A DNA stretch of 39,889 bases, from contig JAJDYW010000030.1 in NCBI GenBank assembly GCA_022824925.1, positions 1 to 39,889 of the forward strand, in the 5' to 3' direction. A program made the position numbers and the translations under genes. This DNA is from Dehalococcoidia bacterium. GTDB taxonomy: Bacteria; Chloroflexota; Dehalococcoidia; Tepidiformales; Tepidiformaceae. Numbering within the stretch: the first letter of the stretch is position 1; each line of letters opens with the position of its first letter. The notes beneath the pieces were generated by a model, which was not told the origin of the DNA, searched no databases, and saw nothing but the letters and a program-made list of their open reading frames with translations. Below are positions 25,186 to 33,053 of this stretch, piece by piece.

Positions 25186-25251
25186 GGGCACGCACGCGGG
25201 CGGCGCCATGAGCCGGCCTCCCTTGGCTTGCCGTAGCCGCCCGCGGGCCGG

Positions 25252-25257
25252 TAGCGT
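25252..25257 (+). promoter_or_regulatory. Leaderless-type -10 box of lutA
   Basis: TAGCGT ends six bases before the lutA ATG. A TTGCCG -35-like box (25228-25233) lies 18 bases upstream. There is no ribosome site. Confidence 0.5.
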
Positions 25258-25263
25258 GCACGA

Positions 25264-25983
25264 ATGGGCAAGGTCGCGCTCTTCGTCCCCTGTTACCTGG
25301 CCGCCCTCCGCCCGGACGACGGGCGCCACGCGCGGAACGTGCTCGAACGCCTCGGCGACGAGGTCGCCACGATCGTTGGGCCGTGCTGCGGCCAGCCCGC
25401 CTTCAACAGCGGCTACCGCGCGGAGGCGAAGAGCGTGGGCCGGGGGCTGCTGCGGGCGGCACGCGGACACGAGACCGTCGTCATCCCCTCCGGCTCCTGC
25501 GCGAGCATGGTGCGCCACTACCTGCCCGGCCTCTGGGCGGGACCGCGCGGGGCCAGCATCGAGCGCATGAGCGAACGCTTCGTCGAGTTCGGCGCGTATG
25601 TGGCCGCCCACCCGAACGTCGCGGCGTTGCCCCTGCGGCTCGCGGGTGCGGTGGCCTACCACGACGCCTGCCACGGCCGCCGCGAGCTGGGGCTGACCGA
25701 GGGCGCCGTCGGGCTGCTGGAGCAGGTCGAGGGCCTGGACGTGCGCCGCCTCGCCTACGAGGACGAGTGCTGTGGCTTCGGCGGGACCTTCACCGTCAAG
25801 GAGCCCGAGGTCTCCGTTGCCATGGCGCGGTCGAAGCTGGCCGATGTGCAGTCCCGCGGCGTGCGCGTGCTCGTCTCCGGCGACCTCTCCTGCCTCGCCC
25901 ACCTGGAGGCGACCGCCCGCGCGGACGACCAGCCCCTCGAAACCTGGACGCTCGCCGAGCTCCTCGACAGGGCCCTGGCATGA
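25264..25983 (+). CDS. lutA: LutA-like (YkgE) cysteine-rich CCG-domain protein
   Basis: This 239-residue protein of the LutA/YkgE family is one subunit of the LutABC complex, which oxidises L-lactate to pyruvate. It has two cysteine-rich CCG domains. The first has VPCYLAALRP and GPCCGQPAFNSGY (about residue 40); the second has YHDACHGRREL and DECCGFGGTFTVKE (about residue 168). These Cys sets ligate an iron-sulfur cluster in relatives. The start lacks a ribosome site but has TAGCGT six bases upstream. The stop overlaps the ATG of the lutB-lutC fusion (ATGA). Confidence 0.9.
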   Translation: MGKVALFVPCYLAALRPDDGRHARNVLERLGDEVATIVGPCCGQPAFNSGYRAEAKSVGRGLLRAARGHETVVIPSGSCASMVRHYLPGLWAGPRGASIERMSERFVEFGAYVAAHPNVAALPLRLAGAVAYHDACHGRRELGLTEGAVGLLEQVEGLDVRRLAYEDECCGFGGTFTVKEPEVSVAMARSKLADVQSRGVRVLVSGDLSCLAHLEATARADDQPLETWTLAELLDRALA

Positions 25984-27740
25984 GCGGCTTCCGGGAGCGC
26001 GCGCGGACCGAGATCGCGGAGGGCCCGCCCGCCGCCACCCTCTCCCCCATCCTGCGCAAGCTCGTCGCCGATAGCCGCGGCCAGCTCTCCGCCGCCGGCC
26101 CCGCCGACGCGCGCGCCCGCGCACAGGCGGCGCGCGCCTACGCCGTCGACCACCTGGAAGAGCTGCACGAGCAGCTGCGCGAGTCGTGCGAACGCAACGG
26201 CACCGGCTACCACCGCGCCGCCACTGCCGGGGAGGCGGTCGCCATCGTGGCGGAGCTGCTCGGCGATGCCCGCCGCATCGCCAAGTCGAAGTCGATGGTG
26301 GCGGAGGAGGTGGGGCTCACCCACGCCCTGCGCCAGCAGGGCCGCGAGGTGCTGGAGACCGACATCGGCGAGTACATCGTCGACATCGAGGGGCGGGGCC
26401 CGAGCCACATCACCGCCCCCGCCCTCCACCTCAACCGCGCCCGCATCCGCGATCTGCTCGAGGGCGCGGGCGCCGACGTGCCCGACGACGACCCCGTGCG
26501 CCTCTCCCGCACCGTGCGCGACGTCGTCGCCGAGTTCTTCGGCGAGGTCGACGCGGGCGTCACCGGCGCGAACGCGGTGATCGCGAGTAGCGGCCGCATC
26601 GTCATCGTCGAGAACGAGGGGAACGTATCGCTGGGCGTGAGCCGTCCCAGCCTGCACATCGCCATTACCGGGCTGGAGAAGGTGGTGGCGGACGAGGACG
26701 CGGCCCTTGCCGTCCTGCAGGTGCTCGCGCCCAGCGCCACCGCCCAGCCGCTGACCTCCTACACCCACTTCCTCGGCGGCCCCGAAGACGGCCGCGAGCG
26801 CCACCTCGTGTTCGTCGACCACGGGCGCTCGGAGATCCTCGCCGACGAGCGCTACCGCGACGTGCTGCGCTGCATTCGCTGCGGCGCCTGCATGAACGCC
26901 TGCCCCGTCTACACGGCCGCGGGCGGACTCTCCTACGGCTCGCCCTACATGGGCCCGATCGGGGCCGTCGTCTCGCCCCTGCTCTGGCGCGACGGCCGCC
27001 ACGACGACCTGCCCTCCGCTTCCAGCCTCTGCGGGCGCTGCTCCGAGGTCTGTCCCGTGGGCATCCCCCTGCACCGCATGCTGCTCGACCTGCGCGCGGG
27101 CGAGAAAGGGCACGGCGGCTCGATGCTCGAGCGGCTGGCGTGGAAGTCGTGGATGGCCGCCTTCGCGGGGAGGCAGGGACGCGCGGCGAGCTGGCTCGCG
27201 CGCCTTGGGCTGCGCGCCGGCGGCCTGCTGCCCGGCCTCCCGGGCGCCGAACGCCCCCTCCCCGGCGCGACGCCCACCCGCGACCCGGCCATGCTCATCC
27301 CTCTCGACTCCATCGAAGCCGAGCCCGCCCCCGCTCCCGCCCCGCCTCCCGCCGGCGTGGCCGGCCTCTTCCGCGAGCGCGCGACGACAATCGGGGCCAT
27401 CGTGACGGACGGCGCCGCCCCCGAGGAAGGTGACCGCCGGGTGCGCGCCACCGCCGCCGTCGCCTCCACCGGAAGCGTGCTCCTGGCGGGCGAAGACGCG
27501 GATCGCGGCGCCCTGATGGACGCCCGCCGCATCGTCGTCGAGGTGGACGAGGCGGCGATCGTGCGCTACCCGCAGGAGCTCGCGCCCGCACTCGCCGCGA
27601 GCGCCGGCGACCCGCTCATCCTCACGGGCGCCAGCCGCACGGCCGACATCGAGAAGCGCATCGTGCGCGGTATCCACGGCCCGGAAGCGCTCGTGGTGGA
27701 GCTGAGCGGTAGCGGCCCGCCCGCCGACCGGTCAGACTGA
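25980..27740 (+). CDS. lutB: LutB iron-sulfur protein fused to a short LutC-like domain
   Basis: This 586-residue protein has three parts. The N-terminal LUD domain (about residues 50-290) contains AKSKSMVAEEVGL and TGANAVIASSGRIVIVEN. A ferredoxin-type segment carries two 4Fe-4S motifs, CIRCGACMNACP near residue 300 and CGRCSEVCP near 350; together these are LutB. After a Pro/Ala-rich linker (about 435-455), the C-terminal 130 residues match the end of LutC, with ATAAVASTGSVLLAGED and LILTGASRTADIEKRIVRGI. LutC is normally a separate protein of over 200 residues, so its N-terminal half is missing here. With lutA this would be a two-gene lactate (or other hydroxyacid) oxidation system. Translation is coupled to lutA. 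Confidence 0.88.
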   Translation: MSGFRERARTEIAEGPPAATLSPILRKLVADSRGQLSAAGPADARARAQAARAYAVDHLEELHEQLRESCERNGTGYHRAATAGEAVAIVAELLGDARRIAKSKSMVAEEVGLTHALRQQGREVLETDIGEYIVDIEGRGPSHITAPALHLNRARIRDLLEGAGADVPDDDPVRLSRTVRDVVAEFFGEVDAGVTGANAVIASSGRIVIVENEGNVSLGVSRPSLHIAITGLEKVVADEDAALAVLQVLAPSATAQPLTSYTHFLGGPEDGRERHLVFVDHGRSEILADERYRDVLRCIRCGACMNACPVYTAAGGLSYGSPYMGPIGAVVSPLLWRDGRHDDLPSASSLCGRCSEVCPVGIPLHRMLLDLRAGEKGHGGSMLERLAWKSWMAAFAGRQGRAASWLARLGLRAGGLLPGLPGAERPLPGATPTRDPAMLIPLDSIEAEPAPAPAPPPAGVAGLFRERATTIGAIVTDGAAPEEGDRRVRATAAVASTGSVLLAGEDADRGALMDARRIVVEVDEAAIVRYPQELAPALAASAGDPLILTGASRTADIEKRIVRGIHGPEALVVELSGSGPPADRSD

Positions 27741-27782
27741 CCGCTCGCACACCGCCAGAGTCCAACCGCCAGGAGGCTTCGC

Positions 27783-28298
27783 ATGGAACACCGGGAGCTG
27801 CTTCGCAGCCAGTACGCGTTCAGCCAGGACAACCTCGAGGCCGCCATAGAGCGCTGCTCGCCCGAGCTACTGGGCAAGACCATCGAGGGCACGCTCACGA
27901 ACCCCATCGGCGCGACCTACGCGCACACCGTCATCACGCAGGACCTCGTCCTCGTGCGCGGCCTGATGGGCCGCCAACCCGTCTTCCACGAGGGCGGCTG
28001 GGGCGAGAAGGTCGGCTTCGAGATCGCCGAGAGCCCCGTCATCTCCCAGGAGTGGGCGAACAGCTTCGAGTGCGACTTCGGCGCCCTGCGCGAGTACGCC
28101 GCCGCCGTCCGCTCGACCGTCGACGGCTACCTCGAGTCGGCGGACGAGGACGACCTCCAGAGCGAGATCCCCTTCGGCCCCACGCCCCGCCCGAAGCTGT
28201 GGGTCTTCGGGACGCTCGGGGTCTGGCACGTCGCCTCGCACCAGGGCGAGATCGCGGCCCTGATGGGCCTGGAGAACGTCCAGGGCCAGACGCTCTAG
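27783..28298 (+). CDS. DinB-like four-helix metalloprotein
   Basis: This 171-residue protein of the DinB/YfiT-like fold has candidate metal-binding histidines in TYAHTVITQD (near residue 47) and in WHVASHQGEI near residue 155, which matches the H-x3-H helix of DinB proteins. The ATG follows AGGAGG. Members include thiol-dependent transferases and hydrolases, but the specific function of this one cannot be inferred. It lies 42 bases after lutB, so it may be cotranscribed. It converges on the AlkB-like gene with only 27 bases between stop codons. Confidence 0.78.
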   Translation: MEHRELLRSQYAFSQDNLEAAIERCSPELLGKTIEGTLTNPIGATYAHTVITQDLVLVRGLMGRQPVFHEGGWGEKVGFEIAESPVISQEWANSFECDFGALREYAAAVRSTVDGYLESADEDDLQSEIPFGPTPRPKLWVFGTLGVWHVASHQGEIAALMGLENVQGQTL

Positions 28299-28329
28299 CC
28301 TCCCCGGGGTGGCCGCCGGCCGCGGCTAG
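28295..28329. terminator. Inverted repeat spanning both stop codons of convergent genes
   Basis: CTAGCC (28295-28300) and GGCTAG (28324-28329) flank a GC-rich interior with further self-complementarity (CCCCGGGG). Possible bidirectional terminator. Confidence 0.35.
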
Positions 28330-28949
28330 AAGCGCACGAAGTCGGCGCTGCTGCGGAACATCACGCTGATGCGCGGCCCCGCCTGCCGCGCCTTCGGCAC
28401 GCAGTGCTCCCGGTAGAGCTGGCAGGCCCCGCCCATGACGAGCAGGTCCCCCCAGCCGGCCGAGAACGACACCGAGGGGCCCCCGCCGTGCGGCCGCACG
28501 AGGAAGCGCCGCGAGTCGCCCAGCGAGAGGGTGGCGACCAGCGCCTGCGAGCGCCGCTCGCTCCGGCACTTGTCCCGGTGCCAGGCCACGCTGTCGCGCC
28601 CGTCGCGGTAGAGCGCCAGCGCCACCAGGTCGAACGTGACCCCGTAGCGCTCCCCGAGCGCGTCCGCGATCTCGCGGATGACGGGGTGGCCGGGTCCGTC
28701 GCGGGGGATGGAGGCGGTGAGGCGGGGCACGTCGACCAGGCGGTCGTACATGACGCGCCGGTGGCCGTGCCAGCGGGTGTCGTCGTGCAGGGTGGCGAAC
28801 ACCGTCTGGTGCCCGGCGAGAAACCCCTGCGCCTGGTCGATCCACGACTCGTCCCCGAGGTCGCGGCGGGTGAGGGCGCCGAAGGCCGGGTCGAACGAGG
28901 GCCCCTCGTTCCCGAGGAGCGTGGGCTGGAGGACGGAGTGACCGGACAT
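28326..28949 (-). CDS. AlkB-type 2-oxoglutarate/Fe(II) dioxygenase
   Basis: This 207-residue protein of the AlkB family oxidatively removes alkyl groups from N1-methyladenine, N3-methylcytosine and similar lesions. The iron ligands are H124 and D126 (VAWHRDKC) and H182 (YREHCVPK), and the 2-oxoglutarate-binding Arg is R193 in GPRISVMFR. LALYRDGRDSVAWH is typical of ALKBH2/3-like members. The start is an ATG with no ribosome site, but TACGGT lies six bases upstream. A LexA-type box fills the promoter spacer, so it is probably part of the SOS response. The metallophosphoesterase gene is divergent. Confidence 0.88.
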   Translation of the reverse strand: MSGHSVLQPTLLGNEGPSFDPAFGALTRRDLGDESWIDQAQGFLAGHQTVFATLHDDTRWHGHRRVMYDRLVDVPRLTASIPRDGPGHPVIREIADALGERYGVTFDLVALALYRDGRDSVAWHRDKCRSERRSQALVATLSLGDSRRFLVRPHGGGPSVSFSAGWGDLLVMGGACQLYREHCVPKARQAGPRISVMFRSSADFVRF

Positions 28950-28955
28950 GCTTCG

Positions 28956-28984
28956 ACCGTATCAGAACGTACGTTCGTATTCAA
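28956..28984 (-). promoter_or_regulatory. SOS-type promoter of the AlkB-like gene
   Basis: On the minus strand: TTGAAT (28984-28979), 17 bases, then TACGGT (28961-28956), which ends six bases before ATG, so a leaderless mRNA is predicted. The spacer contains GAACGTACGTTC (28965-28976), a perfect palindrome matching the GAAC-N4-GTTC LexA box of Gram-positive bacteria. Bound repressor would block polymerase. Confidence 0.65.
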
Positions 28985-29009
28985 GCGCAACCCCGGCCGG
29001 GCCGTCGCG

Positions 29010-29015
29010 TAGACT
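29010..29015 (+). promoter_or_regulatory. Leaderless-type -10 box of the metallophosphoesterase gene
   Basis: TAGACT ends six bases before ATG (29022), with no ribosome site between. The -35 region is unconvincing. Confidence 0.5.
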
Positions 29016-29021
29016 GCGCGA

Positions 29022-29606
29022 ATGCGCATCGGCCTCATCTCGGACACGCACATCCCGGAGTCGCGCGCGGAGCTCTGGCCGCAGGTCTACGACGCCTTCG
29101 CGGGCGTCGACGCCATCCTGCACGCCGGCGACATCCACGACGTGGGGCTCCTCGACGAGCTCGCCCGGGTGGCGCCCCTCTGGGCCGCCCGCGGGAACGG
29201 CGAGGACGGTTCCGGCGGACGCCCCCGCCAGCCCGACCACCCCCTCCTGGAGGAGGCCTGGACGCTGGACTTCGAGGGCGTCTCCGTCGGCGTCGTGCAC
29301 GACATCCCCGTCCCCGAGATGCCGCCCCACCTCACGGTCGAGCGGGCCATGGAGTGCTACTTCGGCCGCACCGACCTCGACGTCGTGGTCTACGGGCACT
29401 CGCACGTGGAGGCGGTCGACGAGATCGGCGGCGTGCTCTGCGTGAACCCCGGCTCCCCCACCTACCCCCACAACCTCGAGACGCAGCTCGGCACGATCGG
29501 CTTCCTCGACATCTCCGGGGGCCGCGCGGAGGCCTCGATCTGGCAGCTCACGGAGGGTGGCATCGAGCCCTTCGACTGGACCCGCTGGCGGCGCCCGCGG
29601 CGGTAG
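29022..29606 (+). CDS. YfcE/MJ0936-type metallophosphoesterase
   Basis: This 194-residue calcineurin-like phosphodiesterase has the full set of metal-binding motifs: SDTH (D8, H10), HAGD (D37), ARGNGE (N59), VVHD, and GHSH near residue 125. YfcE-like enzymes hydrolyse phosphodiesters such as artificial substrates or cyclic nucleotides, and the natural substrate is usually unknown. The GNGE variant replaces the usual GNCD/GNND. NPGSPTYPH is the typical late motif. It is divergent from the AlkB-like gene, and its predicted mRNA is leaderless. Confidence 0.9.
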   Translation: MRIGLISDTHIPESRAELWPQVYDAFAGVDAILHAGDIHDVGLLDELARVAPLWAARGNGEDGSGGRPRQPDHPLLEEAWTLDFEGVSVGVVHDIPVPEMPPHLTVERAMECYFGRTDLDVVVYGHSHVEAVDEIGGVLCVNPGSPTYPHNLETQLGTIGFLDISGGRAEASIWQLTEGGIEPFDWTRWRRPRR

Positions 29607-29627
29607 CGCGGCCCCGATCCCCGGCGC

Positions 29628-29633
29628 TATACT
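29628..29633 (+). promoter_or_regulatory. Candidate -10 box of the YbaN-like gene
   Basis: TATACT lies about 48 bases before the start. No good -35 hexamer is seen. Confidence 0.35.
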
Positions 29634-29680
29634 CCCACCGTACCTCTCACAGGAACCGGTTCGGGAAGCAATTGGCAGAA

Positions 29681-30097
29681 ATGGCAGGTTCTTCGGAAGC
29701 GGGCAGGCCGCCTGTCGCGAGTTCCGCTTCGGCGCGGGCGCTGTTTATTGCGCTCGGCAGCGTGCTCGTCGCGATCGGCGTGCTCGGCGTCATCCTGCCC
29801 CTCCTCCCGCACACGATCTTTTTCCTGCTGGCGGCCGCCTGCTATGCCCGCGGCTCGGAGCGCGCCTACACCTGGCTCATGACGAACCGCCTCTTCGGGC
29901 GGTACCTGCGCAACTACAGCGAGCGCCGCGGCGCGACGCTCGGCACGAAGATCACCACCATCGCGATGCTCTGGGGCGGCCTCGCCCTCTCCGCCTGGCT
30001 GCTGGCGCCCTCACCGCTGTGGCTCAACGCCATCCTCGCCGCCGTCGGCCTGGGCGTGACCACCTACCTGCTGAGCCTCAACACCCTCCGCGACTGA
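29681..30097 (+). CDS. YbaN-like (DUF454) small membrane protein
   Basis: This 138-residue inner-membrane protein has a helix with the DUF454 hallmark GVLGVILPLLPHTIFFLLAA, then CYARGSERAYTWLMTNRLFG, and two further hydrophobic segments near the C-terminus. E. coli YbaN is the best-known relative, and its function is not established. The ATG at 29681 is chosen; an in-frame TTG nine bases upstream (29672), closer to a GGGAAG stretch, is an alternative. It stands alone and converges on hicB. Confidence 0.82.
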   Translation: MAGSSEAGRPPVASSASARALFIALGSVLVAIGVLGVILPLLPHTIFFLLAAACYARGSERAYTWLMTNRLFGRYLRNYSERRGATLGTKITTIAMLWGGLALSAWLLAPSPLWLNAILAAVGLGVTTYLLSLNTLRD

Positions 30098-30122
30098 GGC
30101 CACTCTCGCGAGGGCGACTCCA

Positions 30123-30551
30123 TCAGGCGTTGGCTGCGGCGATCCGCGTGGCGGTGACATCCAGGCGCCACCCGATGGCTCCAAGGGCGGCATCCATCTG
30201 GTCGAGGCGGGAGTGGTGCTCCACATCCAGGACACGGTCGACCTGCGGAAGGTGCCAGCCCAGCCGACGAGCCAGTTCCGCCTTGCCGATGCCCTGCTCC
30301 CGCATCCCCTGGTAGAGCAGGACCTTGACCGATGTGAGGGCCGGAAGTGTGGCGTACGCCTCCCCTTGAGATGGAGAGGGAACCTCTTCGCGGTCATGGA
30401 TACGCGCGGCAATTGCCTCTTCCAGCGCGTCCACAGCTCGGGCCGTGGCCTCCTCCCGATCCTCACCGAAGGTAGTCAACTCAGGAAAGTCGGGCGACGT
30501 TACGAGGAGAGTACCGTCGTCGTTTTCGATAACGATCGGATAGGCAAGCAT
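30123..30551 (-). CDS. hicB: HicB-type antitoxin with HTH domain
   Basis: This 142-residue antitoxin of the HicAB system has an N-terminal partial RNase-H-like HicB domain (YPIVIENDDGTLLVTSPDFP, then DALEEAIAARI). A C-terminal Xre-type helix-turn-helix (GIGKAELARRLGWHLPQVDR) would bind the hic promoter. The ATG overlaps the hicA stop (TGATG), so the two are normally coupled. The upstream hicA is frameshifted, so this antitoxin may now act alone as a regulator or protect against related toxins. Confidence 0.87.
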   Translation of the reverse strand: MLAYPIVIENDDGTLLVTSPDFPELTTFGEDREEATARAVDALEEAIAARIHDREEVPSPSQGEAYATLPALTSVKVLLYQGMREQGIGKAELARRLGWHLPQVDRVLDVEHHSRLDQMDAALGAIGWRLDVTATRIAAANA

Positions 30552-30740
30552 CACTTCAACCCCAGATCCTTCTTTATCTTGGCGACGAGCCCCCGCCCCA
30601 GTTCCTTGCGTCCTCCGTGCATTGGCAACTGGCTGGTGCGTGTACCGCGCCGGACGGGTGAGATGACCGCTGCCACCCTTGTGGGTCTCGAACGTGCAGC
30701 CCTGCTTCCGCAGCCAGCGGCGCAACTCACCTGCGTTCAC
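30551..30740 (-). pseudogene. hicA: HicA mRNA interferase gene with single-base frameshift
   Basis: From GTG at 30740 the frame encodes MNAGELRRWLRKQG, then THKGGSGHLT, which are the HicA helix and active-site His strand. After the ACCC tract the frame is wrong. Removing one C restores VRRGTRTSQLPMHGGRKELG and a KIKKDLGLK end at a TGA that overlaps the hicB ATG. The region is 190 bases, one more than the 63 codons expected. Either the toxin is inactivated by a +1 insertion, or this is a sequencing error in a C tract. Without correction the frame runs on into hicB as a 205-residue fusion. Confidence 0.8.
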
Positions 30741-30748
30741 TCGCCTTC

Positions 30749-30777
30749 ATCCTACACAACAGAAGTGTTGACATCAA
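30749..30777 (-). promoter_or_regulatory. hicAB promoter with internal operator
   Basis: On the minus strand: TTGATG (30777-30772), a 17-base spacer, then TAGGAT (30754-30749), eight bases before the GTG start. The spacer contains the inverted repeat CAACA-N4-TGTTG (30757-30770), a likely HicB binding site for autorepression. Confidence 0.6.
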
Positions 30778-30853
30778 GGTGGCGCATAGTCAACCGCGCA
30801 AGGGAACGCGGTCATCCCTGTGGCGCCAGCAGGCCCCCCGTCGGCGGCCCCCG

Positions 30854-31876
30854 CTAGTTCCCCTGGGTTGTCGTCGTCACCGGAATCGACGCGGGCTCGT
30901 CGTCCTCGTCGAGGTTCCCGAGCAGGGTTGCAGGGTCGAGGATGATGCCCTGCCCCGAGGGAATGAGCGCGATGTCGATCGTCGGTGCGAGCTTGTCCAC
31001 GGCGAGCCACTGGATGACCTGCGCCGTCAGCGACTCGTCCAGCAGCCGGTTGGCCTCGGCCTGGGCCTGCGCGCGCAGGAGGATGGCCTCGGCGGCGCCG
31101 CGCGCGCGCTCGATCTCGGCGTTCGCCTCACCCTTGGCTTCCTCTTCCCGCTGGATCGCCACGTTCTGCGACTGGACGATGCGCTCCTGCTCCCGGAGGG
31201 CGTTCTGGGCCGCGATCTGCTTCTCTTCGATCGACCGCTTGAAGTCGGCGTTGAAGTCGATGTTGTCGATGAGCAGGTCGGTAATGGTGATCGAGAACCG
31301 CCGCAGGTCGGTATCGAGCTTGTCCTGCACGGCCAGCCGGATCTCCTCCCGGTTGGGGGCGATGTCGACCGTCTTGTACTTGACCGTCTCGGCCTTGAAG
31401 AACTGGTTGATGCGCGGCTCGACGAGCGTATCGAACCAGTTCGGCCCGACCGTCCGGTAGAGCTCCTGCACGGCCCCCGGGTCGACCTGGTAGTTCACGG
31501 TCGCGGAGACGATCACGTCCTGGGTCTCGCTGGAGAAGCCGCTCACGTTGTCGAAGCGGTGGCGCTGGACGCGGATGCTCTCCGTCCGGATCTCCTGCCA
31601 GGGCGCGACGAACTGGAGACCCTCACCGCGCTGCCCGACGATCTCGCCGAACTGGTAGACGACGCCCACATGTCCGGCCTCGATCTGCTTGAGGGCGGAA
31701 AGAGCCGTGTGGGCGCCCACCCAGATGACGAACACGATGATGGCGAGCACGATCACGATGAGGCCGCGGTCGGCCTCGGGGCTCCCCGGTTCTGCTTCGC
31801 TGCGCATCGCCCGTCCGAACAGGAAGGCGACGCCGCAGAGCACGATGGCGATGGCGACACTGACAAACCAGACCAT
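30854..31876 (-). CDS. SPFH/prohibitin-family membrane protein
   Basis: This 340-residue band-7 protein has two N-terminal hydrophobic segments (about residues 2-22 and 39-60). The SPFH domain starts at ALKQIEAGHVGVVYQFG and includes VSATVNYQVDPGAVQELY. A long Ala/Glu-rich coiled coil (about 225-290, with EEEAKGEANAEIERARGAAE) drives oligomerisation. Relatives organise membrane microdomains or chaperone membrane proteases. The ATG follows GGGAGAG. It lies 107 bases downstream of tsaD on the same strand and upstream of hicA. No NfeD-like partner or protease gene adjoins. Confidence 0.88.
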   Translation of the reverse strand: MVWFVSVAIAIVLCGVAFLFGRAMRSEAEPGSPEADRGLIVIVLAIIVFVIWVGAHTALSALKQIEAGHVGVVYQFGEIVGQRGEGLQFVAPWQEIRTESIRVQRHRFDNVSGFSSETQDVIVSATVNYQVDPGAVQELYRTVGPNWFDTLVEPRINQFFKAETVKYKTVDIAPNREEIRLAVQDKLDTDLRRFSITITDLLIDNIDFNADFKRSIEEKQIAAQNALREQERIVQSQNVAIQREEEAKGEANAEIERARGAAEAILLRAQAQAEANRLLDESLTAQVIQWLAVDKLAPTIDIALIPSGQGIILDPATLLGNLDEDDEPASIPVTTTTQGN

Positions 31877-31983
31877 GATCTCTCCCGGGGCGCTGGTGCT
31901 TACTGCTGAGTGTACGGGGGCGGGGGCTTAGGTGTGACCGGCGGCTCGGGGCTGGCGGTCGGGAGGCGGGAAAGCCGCGCCCG

Positions 31984-32970
31984 CTACACGCGAGCCCAGT
32001 CGTTCGTGCTGAAGATGTCCTCGGCCAGCTCGCTGCGCTGGCCCATGGCCAGGCGGTGGCCGCCGGCGGCCCCGATCATGGCGGCGTTGTCGGTGCAGAG
32101 CGATGGCGGCGGGATGCGCACCGGCACCGGGCTGCGCGCCTGCATCTCCTCGCGCAGGCGGCCGTTGGCGGCGACGCCCCCCGCCAGCAGCACCTCCGCC
32201 ACCCCGAGCTCCCGCGCCAGCCGCGAGACCTTCCCCGTCAGCACGTCGACGACCGCCTCCTGGAACTCCCAGGCAATCTCGGCGGGGGAGGCCCGCTCAT
32301 CGCGCACGGCGTGGAGAACGGCCGTCTTCAGCCCGCTGAAGCTGAAGTCGCAGGTGCCGCGCAGCCAGGCGCGGGGCAGGCGCAGGGCCGAGGCGCCGGC
32401 CGTTGCGGCCAGCTTCGAGATGGCGGGGCCGCCGGGGAAGGGCAACCCCAGCAGCCGTCCCGACTTGTCGAACGCCTCCCCCGCGGCGTCGTCGAGCGTA
32501 CCGCCGAGGCGCTCGTACCGGCCGTGCTCGCGCATCAGGATCAGGTCCGTGTGCCCCCCGGAGACAACCAGGCAGAGGGCGGGGAAGGCGGGCGGCGGCC
32601 CCTCGACGAGCCAGTTCGCGTAGACGTGGCCCTCGAGGTGGTTCACCCCGAGGAAGGGCAGGTCCCGCCCGAAGGCGATCGCCTTGCCCGTGCTGTACCC
32701 CACCAGCAGCGCCCCCGAGAGACCCGGCCCGCGCGTCGCGCAGACGGCGTCGACGTCGTCGAGCGTGCAGTCCGCCTCGGAGAGCGCCTCGCGCACGACG
32801 GGCGTGATCTTGCGCAGGTGCTCGCGGCTCGCCACCTCGGGCACGATGCCGCCGTACTTCGCGTGCAGATCGACCTGGCTGGCGACGATCGTGCTGTGGA
32901 TCGTCGTGCCGTTCTCGATAAGGGCGGCCGCCGTTTCGTCGCAGGAGGACTCGATCGCGAGGACCAGCAT
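31984..32970 (-). CDS. tsaD: tRNA threonylcarbamoyladenosine transferase TsaD
   Basis: This 328-residue Kae1/Gcp-family ASKHA protein transfers threonylcarbamoyl to A37 of ANN-decoding tRNAs. The first strand, VLAIESSCDETAAALIENG, binds nucleotide, and the iron ligands H111 and H115 lie in NHLEGHVYAN. LVVSGGHTDLI, FSFSGLKTAVLHAV and VLLAGGVAANGRLREEM are all present. I chose the ATG at 32970, where the conserved domain begins; the longer frame to 33009 adds 13 non-conserved residues. TACGAT lies nine bases upstream, so the leader is very short. The partners TsaB, TsaC and TsaE are not in the window. Confidence 0.95.
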   Translation of the reverse strand: MLVLAIESSCDETAAALIENGTTIHSTIVASQVDLHAKYGGIVPEVASREHLRKITPVVREALSEADCTLDDVDAVCATRGPGLSGALLVGYSTGKAIAFGRDLPFLGVNHLEGHVYANWLVEGPPPAFPALCLVVSGGHTDLILMREHGRYERLGGTLDDAAGEAFDKSGRLLGLPFPGGPAISKLAATAGASALRLPRAWLRGTCDFSFSGLKTAVLHAVRDERASPAEIAWEFQEAVVDVLTGKVSRLARELGVAEVLLAGGVAANGRLREEMQARSPVPVRIPPPSLCTDNAAMIGAAGGHRLAMGQRSELAEDIFSTNDWARV

Positions 32971-33029
32971 GGCTCCCCGATCGTAGTGCACGGTCCGGGG
33001 GTGGGCCACGGCCCCAGCCGGGCAGGCCG

Positions 33030-33035
33030 TAGAAT
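33030..33035 (+). promoter_or_regulatory. Candidate -10 box of the ThiS/MoaD-amidase operon
   Basis: TAGAAT lies 18 bases before the ATG, with GGAGG (33044-33048) correctly placed between them. Confidence 0.45.
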
Positions 33036-33053
33036 GCCGCGACGGAGGCGCAG

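Noticed and set aside
23959..26124. 721-codon minus-strand frame that extends the M50 protease across lutA
   Set aside because: The first 317 codons are antisense to lutA and look non-coding; the protease domain starts at 25173.
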